Source: Aminobacter sp. J41 (GTDB taxonomy: Bacteria > Pseudomonadota > Alphaproteobacteria > Rhizobiales > Rhizobiaceae). Taken from it: a stretch of 64,000 bases of DNA. Below are positions 29,130 to 38,212 of this stretch, piece by piece (positions within the stretch are counted from its first letter, which is position 1; each line of letters starts with the position of its first letter). The translations under genes and the position numbers were made by a program. The stretch is from the NCBI RefSeq assembly GCF_000526635.1, contig NZ_JAGL01000021.1:1-64000 (forward strand), in the 5' to 3' direction. A model generated the notes under the pieces. The model had not been told where the DNA came from. It saw only the letters and a list, made by a program, of their open reading frames with translations, and ran no database searches.

Positions 29130-31462
29130 GCTGCGTTCCTCTTGCGGTTGGCGTCGATGCGAGCCATCTCGGTGCGCGAGCCGGCGACAATGGCATCTAC
29201 GTCAAGGATGACTGCAACGCGGCCATCGCCAAGGATCGTGGCGGCCGCCACGCCGAAGACATGGCCGTAATTGGTTTCGAGGCTCTTGATGACCACCTGC
29301 TGCTGGCCGATGATCGCGTCGACCATCAGTGCGCACTGCGACTGGTTCTCGGTCTCGACCATGACCGCGACGCTCTGGACCGGATCGGCCTCGACCTCGC
29401 GATAACCAAGCACGGCACCGACGTCGATCAGCGGGATGAACGAGCCACGGATCGCGATGACGCGGGCCTTTTCGCCGAGGCCGTGGATGTCGCTTTCCTT
29501 CGGCTGCAGCGTCTCGACGATGGTCGAGAGCGGCACAACAAGGGTCTGGCCGGCGACCGTGACGACCATGCCGTCGAGTACGGCCAGCGTCAGCGGCAGC
29601 GACAGAGTGAAGGTCGTGCCCTGGCCGGGGCGCGACGAGATCGAGATGCGGCCGCCGAGCGCCTGGATTGAGCGGCGGACAACGTCCATGCCGACGCCGC
29701 GGCCCGACACGTCCGAGATCTTCTCCGCGGTCGAGAAGCCCGGCGCGAAGATCAGGTCATCGATCTCGGCGTCGGTGAGCTGAGCGTCGGGCGAGATGAT
29801 GCCCTTCTTGACGGCGATATCGCGGACGCGCTGGCGGTTGATGCCCGCTCCGTCGTCGGCAACCTCGATCACCACGCGGCCCGAGCGATGTGCCGCGATC
29901 ATGCGGACGACGCCCTGTTCAGGCTTGCCCTTGGCGATGCGGTCCTCGGGCTTCTCGATGCCGTGGTCGATCGCATTGCGGATCATGTGGGTGAGCGGGT
30001 CGGCAAGGCGCTCGATGACGGTCTTGTCGACTTCGCAGTTTTCACCCTCGGTGATCAGGCGCACCGACTTGCCGGTCATGTCGGCAACTTCGCGCACCAC
30101 ACGCGACATGCGCTGGAAGATCGGGCGAACCGGCTGCGCGCGAATTGCCATGACGGAGTCCTGGATCTCGCGGGTCAGGTGCTCAAGGTCGTCGAGGCCA
30201 ACCGCAACGTCGGAGAGGCGGGCAATGCCTGCCTCCATGACGCGCTGCGCCAGCATCGACTGGTTGATCACCAGCTCGCCGACGAGATCGATCAGGCGAT
30301 CGACGCGATCGAGATCAACGCGGATCGTGGCGCTCGGAGCAGGGGCCGATGCGGCAGCCGCGGCGTTTGCCGCCGGCGCTGCCGGAGCCGCGGCAACAGC
30401 GGGAGCCGCCTCCTGAACTGGGGCTGCGACCGGTTCGGGCGCCGGAGCTGCCGGCTTGACCTCGAAGACCGGAGCGGCGGCAACCGGAGCAACGGCCTTT
30501 TCAGCCTGTTCCTCGGCAGCGACCTGCGCAAGGACTTCCTTCACGACCTTCTCGGCTTCTTCCGGAGCTTCGACGAAGCCGGAAATCAGCGGACGGACTT
30601 CCAGATCGCAGTCGAACTCGACGAACTCGAAGATTTCGCGAACGGCAGCTTCGGTGCCGTCGGTCTTCAGCTTGATGGTCCAGTCGAAATAGGCGCCTTC
30701 CGGATCAATCGCGTCGAGATGCGGCAGCGAGGAGTAGTCGCAGGTGACTTCCATCTCGCCCATGCGGCCGAGCTCGCGCAGCAGGCGCAGCGCGTCGTTC
30801 GCCTTGGCGTAGAGCTCCGGCTTCGGACGGAAGCGAATTTCGAAGCCCTCGGTGTGGGACGCGTCCTCGGCGAGCAGCTCATCGAAGTCGATCTTGACCG
30901 GTGCGAAGCCGAACTCGTCGACCTGCGGCTCTTCCGGCTGCTCGTCGGCGAAATCGAAGTGAACCGGGGTCGGCACGAAGCCGAACTCGTCGGGCACAAG
31001 TGCGGCGCCTTCGACCGGCTCGATTGCGACAGGGGCAGCCGCAGGCGCGGCCGCTGCCGGAGCCGCAGGAGCGGGCTCGATGCCGCAGGCCTTCTGCAGT
31101 TCCTCAGTCATCTGCGCGACACGAGCCTCGTCGGCCGCACCGCCATCACGGGAGATGCGAACGAGGTCGGACAGGACGTCCGCCGAGCGCAGCATCAGCT
31201 TGATGATCTGCTGCGTGATCTCGATGCGGCCACTGCGCATGCCGTCGAGCGTCGTCTCGAAGGTGTGGGCGAACCGCACCAGGGCGTCGAGGCCGAATGC
31301 GCCGGCGCCGCCCTTGATCGAATGAACCGCGCGGAACACCGCATTGATGGTCTCGACGTCGCCTTCCTCACGCTCGATGGTGAGAAGGCCGTCCTCGAGT
31401 TCGGCAAGCTGCTCCTCGCATTCCTGGAAGAAGGTCTGCTTGATGGCTGCCATGGTATCCAT
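29126..31462 (-). CDS. cheA: Chemotaxis histidine kinase CheA
   Basis: The 778-residue kinase has a P1 phosphotransfer domain with His47 in AVHSIKGGAGAFG, a P2-like domain (about 205-295, FEIRFRPKPELYAKANDAL), an alanine/proline linker, the P3 dimer helices (VDLDRVDRLIDLVGELVIN), the P4 ATPase (VADDGAGINRQR, GRGVGMDVVR) and P5 (LDGMVVTVAGQTLVVP). P5 binds CheW and P2 docks the response regulators. All catalytic motifs are present. Confidence 0.96.
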   Translation of the reverse strand: MDTMAAIKQTFFQECEEQLAELEDGLLTIEREEGDVETINAVFRAVHSIKGGAGAFGLDALVRFAHTFETTLDGMRSGRIEITQQIIKLMLRSADVLSDLVRISRDGGAADEARVAQMTEELQKACGIEPAPAAPAAAAPAAAPVAIEPVEGAALVPDEFGFVPTPVHFDFADEQPEEPQVDEFGFAPVKIDFDELLAEDASHTEGFEIRFRPKPELYAKANDALRLLRELGRMGEMEVTCDYSSLPHLDAIDPEGAYFDWTIKLKTDGTEAAVREIFEFVEFDCDLEVRPLISGFVEAPEEAEKVVKEVLAQVAAEEQAEKAVAPVAAAPVFEVKPAAPAPEPVAAPVQEAAPAVAAAPAAPAANAAAAASAPAPSATIRVDLDRVDRLIDLVGELVINQSMLAQRVMEAGIARLSDVAVGLDDLEHLTREIQDSVMAIRAQPVRPIFQRMSRVVREVADMTGKSVRLITEGENCEVDKTVIERLADPLTHMIRNAIDHGIEKPEDRIAKGKPEQGVVRMIAAHRSGRVVIEVADDGAGINRQRVRDIAVKKGIISPDAQLTDAEIDDLIFAPGFSTAEKISDVSGRGVGMDVVRRSIQALGGRISISSRPGQGTTFTLSLPLTLAVLDGMVVTVAGQTLVVPLSTIVETLQPKESDIHGLGEKARVIAIRGSFIPLIDVGAVLGYREVEADPVQSVAVMVETENQSQCALMVDAIIGQQQVVIKSLETNYGHVFGVAAATILGDGRVAVILDVDAIVAGSRTEMARIDANRKRNAA

Positions 31463-31480
31463 GGGGCGATTCCTCTGGCC

Positions 31481-31846
31481 TCAGGCTGCGACTCGGTTGA
31501 TGGCGGAGACGAGCTTGACCGGATCGAACGGCTTGATGATCCAGCCGCTGGCGCCGGCACGGCGCGCGCGATCCTTCTTGTCGTCGGTGCTCTCGGTGGT
31601 CAGCACCAGGATCGGTATGGCCCGGTGCTTCTCGCTGCCGCGGACGGCCTCGATGAAGCCGAAGCCATCGAGCCGCGGCATGTTGATGTCGGTGATGATG
31701 ACGTCCGGGGCGCAGGTCTCCAGCACCTCGAGGCCGTGGATGCCGTCTTCGGCCTGAACGACTTCCATGCCAGCATCGATCAGCGCCGCCTTCAGCATCT
31801 CGCGAATGGTCCGCGAATCATCGACGGTCAGAATGGTCTTCGGCAT
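31481..31846 (-). CDS. cheY1: Chemotaxis response regulator CheY (proximal copy, CheY1-like)
   Basis: The 121-residue receiver domain has phospho-acceptor Asp53 in IITDINMPRLDG and the conserved lysine in IIKPFDP. It lies directly before cheA, the place of CheY1 in Sinorhizobium, where it drains phosphate from CheA. Its start is two bases after the cheS stop. Confidence 0.88.
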   Translation of the reverse strand: MPKTILTVDDSRTIREMLKAALIDAGMEVVQAEDGIHGLEVLETCAPDVIITDINMPRLDGFGFIEAVRGSEKHRAIPILVLTTESTDDKKDRARRAGASGWIIKPFDPVKLVSAINRVAA

Positions 31847-31848
31847 CG

Positions 31849-32133
31849 TCAGTGGTTCCTTGCCGTAAAGTTTGAAATTTCAAGACCGGCAATTTCGATG
31901 GCGTCCGTGAAAGCGGGCGATGGTTCGGAAATCGTCAGTTCAGAGCCGTCAGCGGTCCAAGTAGCGGCCGCCGACAGCAGGATCTGCAGGCACTGTGCGC
32001 CGACGCGTTCGATGTGCGATGCATTCAGCATCACATCCTTGCCGCGCAGAGCCAGCAGCTGGCTGGCCAGCGGCCCGGCGGCCTTGATGTCGAGCTCCGT
32101 CGGGAGCGTTATGCACTCAGCGGCATTCCCCAT
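31849..32133 (-). CDS. cheS: CheS-like STAS-domain protein
   Basis: The 94-residue protein is a single STAS domain: TLPTELDIKAAGPLASQLLAL, DVMLNASHIERVGAQCLQILL, then a helix and LEISNF. In Sinorhizobium the same gene position between icpA and cheY1 holds CheS, which binds CheA and speeds decay of CheY1-P. The role here is inferred from that order, size and fold. The ATG at 32133 has GGGAGAG ahead; a GTG at 32139 is too close to that site. Confidence 0.75.
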   Translation of the reverse strand: MGNAAECITLPTELDIKAAGPLASQLLALRGKDVMLNASHIERVGAQCLQILLSAAATWTADGSELTISEPSPAFTDAIEIAGLEISNFTARNH

Positions 32134-32145
32134 TGCCACTCTCCC

Positions 32146-33753
32146 TTAGAATTCTTCCCAGTCATTTGCGTCCGGTGCGGCGGCAAGCGCGGCTGCACCC
32201 TGGCTGCGGTAGGTCGTCTGGCGCGGCGAGGGCAGCGGCGCGACGGCCGGACGGGCCGGCTTCTCGACGCGGCGAGCCCTCTTCGCGCCTTCGCCAAGCA
32301 TGAAGGCGGAGACATTCTGGGCGAGCGTCGCGGCCTCGTTGCGCAGCGAATGCACGGCAGCCGTCGTCTCCTCGACCATGGCCGCGTTCTGCTGCGTGCC
32401 CTGATCCATCTCGCTGACGGCGGTGTTGATGTCGGAAAGGCCGATCGATTGCTCGCGGGACGAAGAGGCGATGCTGGCGACCAGCTCATCGATCTCGATC
32501 ACGCTTGCGATGATGCGCTCGGACACCTCGCCGGTTTCCGCCATCAGCTTCACGCCCTGCTCGACCTGTGCGGAGCTGGTGGAGATCAGGCCCTTGATCT
32601 GCTTGGCAGCCTCGGCGGAACGCTGCGCCAGCGCGCGGACTTCCGAAGCAACAACCGCGAAGCCGCGGCCAGCCTCGCCGGCGCGGGCTGCCTCGACGCC
32701 GGCGTTGAGCGCCAGCAGGTTGGTCTGGAACGCGATCTCGTCGATGACGCCGATGATCTGCGAGATTTCCTGCGAGGACTTCGCGATCTCGCTGATGGCG
32801 TGGACGGCGTTGCGGACGATCTCGCCCGAATGCTTGGCCTCGTCACGGGTCGACACCACCTTGGCGGCGGCCTGCGAAGCGCCCTCGGCGGCGCGCTTGA
32901 CGCTTGCGGTCAGCTGATTGAGCGCGGCAGCGGTCTGCTCGAGACGCATTGCCTGGTGCTCGGTGCGCTGGGCGAGGTCATCGGCGGCATTGCCGATTTC
33001 GGACGAGCTCGAACCGATGCTGTCGGCCGACTGCGCAACCTGCGACAGTGTCGACGACAACGAGGCGATCGCCGCGTTGAAGTCGTCCTTGAGCTGGCCG
33101 AATTCCGGCGCAAGGTCGCCCTCAAGGCGGGTGGTAAGATTGCCGGCGGCGACGTTACGCAGCGCCGCGGTGATGGCTGCGACGGCCTCCTGCTGGCGGC
33201 GCTCAACTTCCTTGCGCTCGGCCTCGGCCTTCTGGCGCTCTTCTTCCTGCGCCTCAAGGTAGGTCGAGATGGCCAGATCCATGTCCAGCATGACCGCCTT
33301 CATCACGGCGGTGAGCGACTCGCTTACAGCCTCCGGCGTGGAGCGGCGCGCAAACAGCGTCGGCCACTGCTCCTGCACGATGGCTTTGATGAGATGTTCA
33401 AAAACCAGCGCGTAGCCGCCGATGTACCAACTCGGCTCGAGGCCGAGGCGCGCGTGCGCACGGCCGATTCGGGTGCTGGCTGCTTCGTAATCCGGGCCGA
33501 AATTTCCGTCGGCGATGACGTTCCAGTGCGACTCCTGCAGGCGCTTGGCCGTCGCCATGTGGGCATCGGACTTGAAGAAGTGCGAAATCTGCGGAGTCCG
33601 GCTGATCTTGCCATAGAACTCGGTCAGGGCAGGACCGATCGCGCGGGCGAGCGTCGGCTTCAGGTCCCGAATCTTCTGACGCATGGAAGAATCAAGAGCA
33701 ATGAACGCAAGACGGTCTTCGAGCGACGTCCGGTTGGCATGCGAAACGGCCAT
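32146..33753 (-). CDS. icpA: Soluble globin-type chemoreceptor (IcpA-like)
   Basis: The 535-residue methyl-accepting protein has no membrane helix. Residues about 10-170 match the globin-coupled sensor domain ([16 protein letters not shown], then [16 protein letters not shown], with the likely haem-ligand histidine, and [20 protein letters not shown]). A HAMP-like and coiled signalling domain follows, with the hairpin tip [22 protein letters not shown]. The last five residues are DWEEF, the x-W-x-x-F tether for CheR and CheB. It probably senses oxygen or another haem ligand and clusters with CheA in the cytoplasm. The start ATG at 33753 has AGGA; the longer reading to 33960 crosses intergenic hairpins. 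Confidence 0.88.
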   Translation of the reverse strand: MAVSHANRTSLEDRLAFIALDSSMRQKIRDLKPTLARAIGPALTEFYGKISRTPQISHFFKSDAHMATAKRLQESHWNVIADGNFGPDYEAASTRIGRAHARLGLEPSWYIGGYALVFEHLIKAIVQEQWPTLFARRSTPEAVSESLTAVMKAVMLDMDLAISTYLEAQEEERQKAEAERKEVERRQQEAVAAITAALRNVAAGNLTTRLEGDLAPEFGQLKDDFNAAIASLSSTLSQVAQSADSIGSSSSEIGNAADDLAQRTEHQAMRLEQTAAALNQLTASVKRAAEGASQAAAKVVSTRDEAKHSGEIVRNAVHAISEIAKSSQEISQIIGVIDEIAFQTNLLALNAGVEAARAGEAGRGFAVVASEVRALAQRSAEAAKQIKGLISTSSAQVEQGVKLMAETGEVSERIIASVIEIDELVASIASSSREQSIGLSDINTAVSEMDQGTQQNAAMVEETTAAVHSLRNEAATLAQNVSAFMLGEGAKRARRVEKPARPAVAPLPSPRQTTYRSQGAAALAAAPDANDWEEF

Positions 33754-33912
33754 ATCCTGATAGTCCCGAGCCGCCGGGAAGCGGCTTAATGCTGAATGAA
33801 AGTTCGCATTCCGGCGAATCCGGATCGGGTGCGCGGCATCATGCCTTTGGTATCCCCACCAAGCCCCTCCTGAGGGAATAGAGAGGATTTGTTTCTCCAT
33901 TCTTAACGCAAG

Positions 33913-33942
33913 CCCTTGGCGCGCAAGGGGTTGGGTGCCCAA
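33913..33942. repeat. Two tandem short inverted repeats upstream of the che operon
   Basis: CCCTTG-N5-CAAGGG (33913-33929) is followed at once by TTGGG-N2-CCCAA (33931-33942). They lie about 160-190 bases before the icpA start and just outside the ridA terminator, and could be a regulator site or an upstream hairpin pair. There is no T run. Confidence 0.35.
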
Positions 33943-33957
33943 GGGGAAGGCTGGCAG

Positions 33958-33991
33958 CATAAAAAAGAGGCCGGATGTGACCCGGCCTCTT
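33958..33991 (-). terminator. Terminator of the ridA gene
   Basis: A perfect 8-bp stem (33967-33974 with 33982-33989) is followed on the minus strand by six T. It ends the RidA transcript 25 bases after the stop. Confidence 0.88.
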
Positions 33992-34015
33992 CGGTGTCAG
34001 CGTGTCGAAAGGAGC

Positions 34016-34363
34016 TTACGCGTTCTGCGCGGCGACGACGATGATCTCGACGCGGTATTCCGGCGCTGCCAGCGGCACCTGGCCGGTTGCACGCGCCGGG
34101 GTGTTCGCCGGGTCGACCCAGGCTTCCCATGCCGCGTTCATCTCGGCGAAGTCGTTGATGTCGGCGAGCCATACCTGGGCCGACAGGATGCGCGACTTCG
34201 ACGAGTTCGACAGAGCTAGCAGACGGTCGATCTCGGCCAGCGCGGATTCAGTCTGCTCCTTGACGGTCTTGCCCTCGCCAACCTGGCCAGCGAGGTAGAC
34301 GATGCCGTTGTAGGCAACGGCCTGGCTCATGCGGGGACCGACTTCGTGACGGATGATGCTCAT
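34016..34363 (-). CDS. RidA-family protein
   Basis: The 115-residue protein has the Rid fold: SQAVAYNGIVYLAGQVG, ILSAQVWLADINDFAEMNAAWEAW and the C-terminal PARATGQVPLAAPEYRVEIIVVA with the arginine that binds the imine substrate. RidA-type proteins hydrolyse reactive enamines and imines made by PLP and flavin enzymes. The subgroup was not resolved. The start ATG at 34363 has AGGAGAG. Confidence 0.88.
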   Translation of the reverse strand: MSIIRHEVGPRMSQAVAYNGIVYLAGQVGEGKTVKEQTESALAEIDRLLALSNSSKSRILSAQVWLADINDFAEMNAAWEAWVDPANTPARATGQVPLAAPEYRVEIIVVAAQNA

Positions 34364-34424
34364 GAAACTCTCCTGATTGGGCGCCATCTACTACTTAATT
34401 TGAGGCCGCTTCCGCAACGGCTGT

Positions 34425-35312
34425 TCAGACGAAGCTGGATCTTTTGCCATCGACGGCATCGGCGATGAAGGCGGCGACGGTCTGGATGCGGCGCAGCGTG
34501 CGGACGGACTCGTGGTAGACCAGCCAGTAGGCGCGGCGGATCGGCGGCGTTACCGGCACCTGCACCAGTTCGTCGTGCATGCGGGCGATAAAGGTGTGGA
34601 GGATGCCGATGCCTGCGCCCGAGCGCACCGCCTCGACCTGACCGAGTGCCGAGGAGACCGCAAAGCTCGCGTGCCAGTCCGGCAGGATTTCCGGGCCATA
34701 GTCGAGCGACGGGCTGATGACGAGGTCGGGTACGTAGCCGATCAGACGATGCTGCCGCAGCTCCGCGCGGTTCGCCGGGAGACCATGCTTTTGCGCATAA
34801 TCCCGTGAGGCGTAGAGGCCGAGTGTGTAGTCGACCAGCTTTGAGGCGACCAGCCGGCCTTCGGTCGGACGTTCCACGGTGATGGCGATGTCGGCCTCGC
34901 GTCGCGACAAGGAAAACGAGCGAGGCACCGGAACCAGCTGGATCGACAGCGAGGGAAAGCGCTGGGTGAGCGCGCCCAACCGCGGGGCCAGGAAGGCGAC
35001 GCCGAAGCCGTCCGGAGCGCCAACGCGGACGGTGCCGGAAACGTCGTCGCTTTCTCCGGCGATCTCGGATCGCGCGGCGATCATGTCGGCCTCAATGCGC
35101 TCGGCGACGGTGAGGAAGCGTTCGCCCTGCTCGGTCAGCTCCGAACCAGTGGTGAGGCGGCGAAACAGTTTTGCGCCGAGGCTTTCCTCAAGCGCTGCGA
35201 TCCGGCGCGAGACGGTCGCGTGGTTGAGCTCGAGCCGCCGCGCGGCACCAAGGATCTGACCGGCCCGCGCCACGGCGAGGAATATACGAACGTCGTCCCA
35301 GTTCATCGGCAC
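34425..35312 (-). CDS. LysR-family transcriptional regulator, divergent from mmsA
   Basis: The 295-residue regulator has an N-terminal winged helix (NWDDVRIFLAVARAGQILGAARRLELNHATVSRRIAALE, about 3-42 in reading) and a substrate-binding domain with an inserted SLSRREADIAITVERP motif. LysR proteins usually act on the divergent neighbour, so methylmalonate-semialdehyde dehydrogenase is the likely target. No clear T-N11-A operator was chosen in the 139-base gap. The ligand is unknown. Confidence 0.88.
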   Translation of the reverse strand: MPMNWDDVRIFLAVARAGQILGAARRLELNHATVSRRIAALEESLGAKLFRRLTTGSELTEQGERFLTVAERIEADMIAARSEIAGESDDVSGTVRVGAPDGFGVAFLAPRLGALTQRFPSLSIQLVPVPRSFSLSRREADIAITVERPTEGRLVASKLVDYTLGLYASRDYAQKHGLPANRAELRQHRLIGYVPDLVISPSLDYGPEILPDWHASFAVSSALGQVEAVRSGAGIGILHTFIARMHDELVQVPVTPPIRRAYWLVYHESVRTLRRIQTVAAFIADAVDGKRSSFV

Positions 35313-35451
35313 CTCACGTCAGGCATTGCAGCAGATCATGTGCCGCGACGCAAGGAAATCGAATTTTTGCACAACGGATGCGAACTTCCTGACGTTGCAT
35401 TGCCCGAGGGTAAGCATGACAATGCGGGTAACTTTCGAGGGAGAACGCACC

Positions 35452-36948
35452 ATGATCGAAGTCGGTCACTTTATCGGCGGCAAGCGAGTCGCGGGCACCA
35501 GCGGCCGCAGCCAGGATTTTCTGCAGCCGCTCGACGGCACCGTGCGCGGCCGCGTCGCGCTGGCATCCGCAACCGAGGTTCGCGCCGCGGTCGCAAACGC
35601 CAAGGAGGCGCAGCCGGCCTGGGCGGCCACCAACCCGCAGCGCCGCGCGCGCGTCCTCATGAAGTTCCTTGAACTCGTCCACGCCGAGTATGACGAGCTT
35701 GCCGAGACGCTCGCCCGCGAGCACGGAAAGACCATCGCCGACGCCAAGGGCGACATTCAGCGCGGCCTCGAGGTTGTCGAGTTCTGCATCGGCGCGCCGC
35801 ACCTGCTGAAGGGCGAGTACACCGACGGCGCGGGTCCCGGCATCGACACCTTCTCCATGCGCCAGCCGCTCGGCGTCGTCGCCGGCATCACCCCGTTCAA
35901 CTTTCCGGCGATGATCCCGCTGTGGAAGATCGCGCCGGCGATCGCCTGCGGCAACGCCTTCATCCTCAAGCCGTCGGAGCGCGACCCGTCCGTGCCGATG
36001 CGCATTGCCGAGCTCTTCATCGAGGCAGGCCTGCCGGCCGGCGTCCTCAACGTCGTCAATGGCGATAAGGAAGCGGTGGACGCGATCCTCGACGATCCGG
36101 ACATCAAGGGCATCGGCTTCGTCGGCTCGACGCCGATCGCGCAGTACATTTATGCGCGCGGCTGCGCCAACGGGAAGCGCGTTCAGTGCTTCGGCGGCGC
36201 CAAGAACCACCTCATCATCATGCCGGACGCCGACATGGACCAGACCGTCGACGCGCTGATCGGCGCGGGATACGGCTCTGCCGGCGAACGCTGCATGGCG
36301 GTGTCGGTCGCGGTTCCGGTCGGCCAGGAGACGGCGGATCGTCTCATCGAGAAGCTCGCCCCGCGCGTCGAGGGCCTCAAGGTCGGCCCGTCGACGGACT
36401 CTTCCGCCGACTTCGGGCCGCTGGTGACCAAGGAAGCGCTCGCCCGCGTCAAGAATTACGTCGACATCGGCGTGCAGGAAGGCGCGAAGCTGGTGGTCGA
36501 TGGCCGCAACTTCACGCTGCAGGGCTACGAGAACGGCTATTACATGGGCGGCTGCCTGTTCGACCATGTCACGCCGGACATGCGCATCTACAAGGAAGAG
36601 ATCTTCGGGCCGGTGCTGTCGGTCGTACGCGCCAATACTTACGAGGAGGCGCTGCGTCTGCCGACCGAGCACGAATACGGCAACGGCGTCGCGATCTTCA
36701 CCCGAGACGGTGATGCGGCCCGCGACTTCGCCTCGCGCGTCCAGGTCGGCATGGTCGGCATCAACGTGCCGATCCCGGTGCCGATCGCTTACTACACCTT
36801 CGGGGGCTGGAAGGCCTCGGGCTTCGGCGACCTCAACCAGCACGGTCCGGACGCCTTCCGCTTCTACACCAAGACGAAGACCGTCACCGCGCGCTGGCCG
36901 TCCGGCATCAAGGATGGTGCAGAGTTCGTCATCCCGACAATGCGGTAA
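35452..36948 (+). CDS. mmsA: CoA-acylating methylmalonate-semialdehyde dehydrogenase
   Basis: The 498-residue enzyme converts methylmalonate or malonate semialdehyde plus CoA to propionyl- or acetyl-CoA in valine and inositol degradation. The nucleophile is Cys281 in SAGERCMAVS. The start MIEVGHFIGG, the motif GVVAGITPFNFPAMIPLW and the end FYTKTKTVTARWP are typical of this group and its length is exact. GAGGGAG precedes the ATG; the longer reading to 35326 has no homology and was rejected. It could be mmsA or iolA in use. Confidence 0.94.
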   Translation: MIEVGHFIGGKRVAGTSGRSQDFLQPLDGTVRGRVALASATEVRAAVANAKEAQPAWAATNPQRRARVLMKFLELVHAEYDELAETLAREHGKTIADAKGDIQRGLEVVEFCIGAPHLLKGEYTDGAGPGIDTFSMRQPLGVVAGITPFNFPAMIPLWKIAPAIACGNAFILKPSERDPSVPMRIAELFIEAGLPAGVLNVVNGDKEAVDAILDDPDIKGIGFVGSTPIAQYIYARGCANGKRVQCFGGAKNHLIIMPDADMDQTVDALIGAGYGSAGERCMAVSVAVPVGQETADRLIEKLAPRVEGLKVGPSTDSSADFGPLVTKEALARVKNYVDIGVQEGAKLVVDGRNFTLQGYENGYYMGGCLFDHVTPDMRIYKEEIFGPVLSVVRANTYEEALRLPTEHEYGNGVAIFTRDGDAARDFASRVQVGMVGINVPIPVPIAYYTFGGWKASGFGDLNQHGPDAFRFYTKTKTVTARWPSGIKDGAEFVIPTMR

Positions 36949-36971
36949 TCCTCCGAAAAGACTTGAAGATG

Positions 36972-36996
36972 CGGGCGCCCACGTGGCGCCCGTTTC
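36972..36996 (+). terminator. Terminator after mmsA
   Basis: A perfect 8-bp stem (36972-36979 with 36985-36992) has a five-base loop and is followed by TTTCGCTT. Confidence 0.75.
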
Positions 36997-37114
36997 GCTT
37001 CAGCATGTTCCATTGCGCCGCGTCATAAAATCGTGATGGAACGGCACACCCGTCGCTGCCTTTCCACTCCATGACGACTCCCGCTATGCGGGTAGAGAAA
37101 GTGGAGGCGTAGCG

Positions 37115-37480
37115 ATGAAACGCATTCCGATATTTGTGGCGATGATCGCGGCAGGCGTGACCCTGGGCGCCTCCCCGCTTGCCTCGGCGGACAACCAGCA
37201 GCCGCAGCAGGCACAGCCCGCACCCGCGGGTGAAGCAGCCGATATGATGTCGCTGTCCATGTGCGGCGAGCGCGAGCAGGTTCTCTCCGCGCTCAAACAG
37301 CAGTTCAGCGAGGACCCGATGGCCGTCGGCCAGGTCGACGATCAGGCGGTGATGGAGATCCTGGTCTCCGACACCGGCACCTGGACAATACTCGCGACCG
37401 GTACCGATGGCGTCAGCTGCATTCTGTCGGCCGGCGAGGGCTTCCAGAGCAACATGCTCGTGCGCGGTGTGGATATCTGA
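37115..37480 (+). CDS. Small exported protein of unknown function
   Basis: The 121-residue protein has a signal peptide (MKRIPIFVAMIAAGVTLGASPLASA) and a low-complexity stretch of Q, P and A (about 26-45). A folded-looking part of about 75 residues follows, with two cysteines (SMCGERE and VSCILSAG) that may pair. A GGAGG site precedes the ATG. No family is recognised. The stop abuts the stop of the convergent GntR gene with no bases between. Confidence 0.75.
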   Translation: MKRIPIFVAMIAAGVTLGASPLASADNQQPQQAQPAPAGEAADMMSLSMCGEREQVLSALKQQFSEDPMAVGQVDDQAVMEILVSDTGTWTILATGTDGVSCILSAGEGFQSNMLVRGVDI

Positions 37481-38134
37481 TCAGCGGCGAGCGGCGGCTT
37501 CCGCAAGCTCGCGCAGCATGACCATGAGCTTTTCCGCTTCGAGTGCGGCGCGGATTTCGTCGCGGTCAAGCACCGCATGGATGAGTGCGACGTGATGGCC
37601 GGCGGCGCGGGCAAGTCCCGCCTCGCTGTGGTAGCGGTACCAGAAGCGGCGGCTGTGGGTCTGCAACGGGGCCGCGACGCGGGTTGCGAAGATGTTCTCT
37701 GATGCCTCGCCAATGATCTCATCGAGCATCTTGTCGGCTTCGAGGAAGGCGAGCACGTCCGCCTGGACGACCGCCGCGTGCATGGCGCGGGCGGCTTCTT
37801 CGAGACGCAGACGATTGGTCGGCGAGGCGTGTCGGGCGGCGGCGCGTGCCAGTACCGTTTCAACTCCCCGGCGTGCTTCCACGATCAGCACCCAGTCCTG
37901 TGCACGCAGCGGAGCGATCGCAAGACCCGCGCGAGGTCGGATCTCGATCAGCCCCTCCCAGGCCAGACGCTGGATCGCCTCGCGCACAGGTGTGCGGCCA
38001 AGATCGAGGCTGTCGATCAGGACGCGTTCGGTGACCACCGCAGCCGGCGGCAACTCCAGAGTGACGATCATTTTTTCAAGCGCACGATAGGCGCGCTGCG
38101 CAGCCGGCTCGGCCACCAGGTTGCGGGTAGGCAC
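37481..38134 (-). CDS. GntR/FadR-family regulator of the hydroxyproline cluster
   Basis: The 217-residue regulator has a winged helix-turn-helix (AYRALEKMIVTLELPPAAVV, SLDLGRTPVREAIQRLAWEGLIEIRPR) and a C-terminal all-helical FCD domain with acidic and histidine residues for metal or ligand. Its GTG start at 38134 has AAGGAG six bases ahead, better than the in-frame ATG at 38191, which lies between two operator copies. It is divergent from the deaminase gene and probably represses it until a hydroxyproline breakdown product binds (the HypR role). Confidence 0.85.
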   Translation of the reverse strand: MPTRNLVAEPAAQRAYRALEKMIVTLELPPAAVVTERVLIDSLDLGRTPVREAIQRLAWEGLIEIRPRAGLAIAPLRAQDWVLIVEARRGVETVLARAAARHASPTNRLRLEEAARAMHAAVVQADVLAFLEADKMLDEIIGEASENIFATRVAAPLQTHSRRFWYRYHSEAGLARAAGHHVALIHAVLDRDEIRAALEAEKLMVMLRELAEAAARR

Positions 38135-38156
38135 TGCTATCTCCTTTACTGCGCAA

Positions 38157-38166
38157 TGATATATCA
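38157..38166. promoter_or_regulatory. GntR operator copy 1
   Basis: The perfect palindrome TGATATATCA is followed by GAG. It lies 23-32 bases before the gntR start and shares 13 bases, including the palindrome, with copy 2, which begins 56 bases away. Confidence 0.7.
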
Positions 38167-38180
38167 GAGTCGAGTTGTGC

Positions 38181-38210
38181 TTGACAGGCATATCAGCGGC
38201 GCGATATCGA
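38181..38210 (+). promoter_or_regulatory. Predicted promoter of the hydroxyproline operon
   Basis: TTGACA (38181-38186) and TATCGA (38205-38210) have an 18-base spacing. The predicted transcript start falls in or next to operator copy 2, fitting repression by GntR. Confidence 0.5.
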
Positions 38211-38212
38211 TC

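Noticed and set aside
29888-32149. 753-codon open frame on the plus strand
   Set aside because: It mirrors cheA, cheY1 and cheS, which have intact motifs. The translation is low-complexity and rich in G, R and D.
32014-33789. 591-codon open frame on the plus strand
   Set aside because: It is antisense to the globin-type receptor and has no coherent domain.
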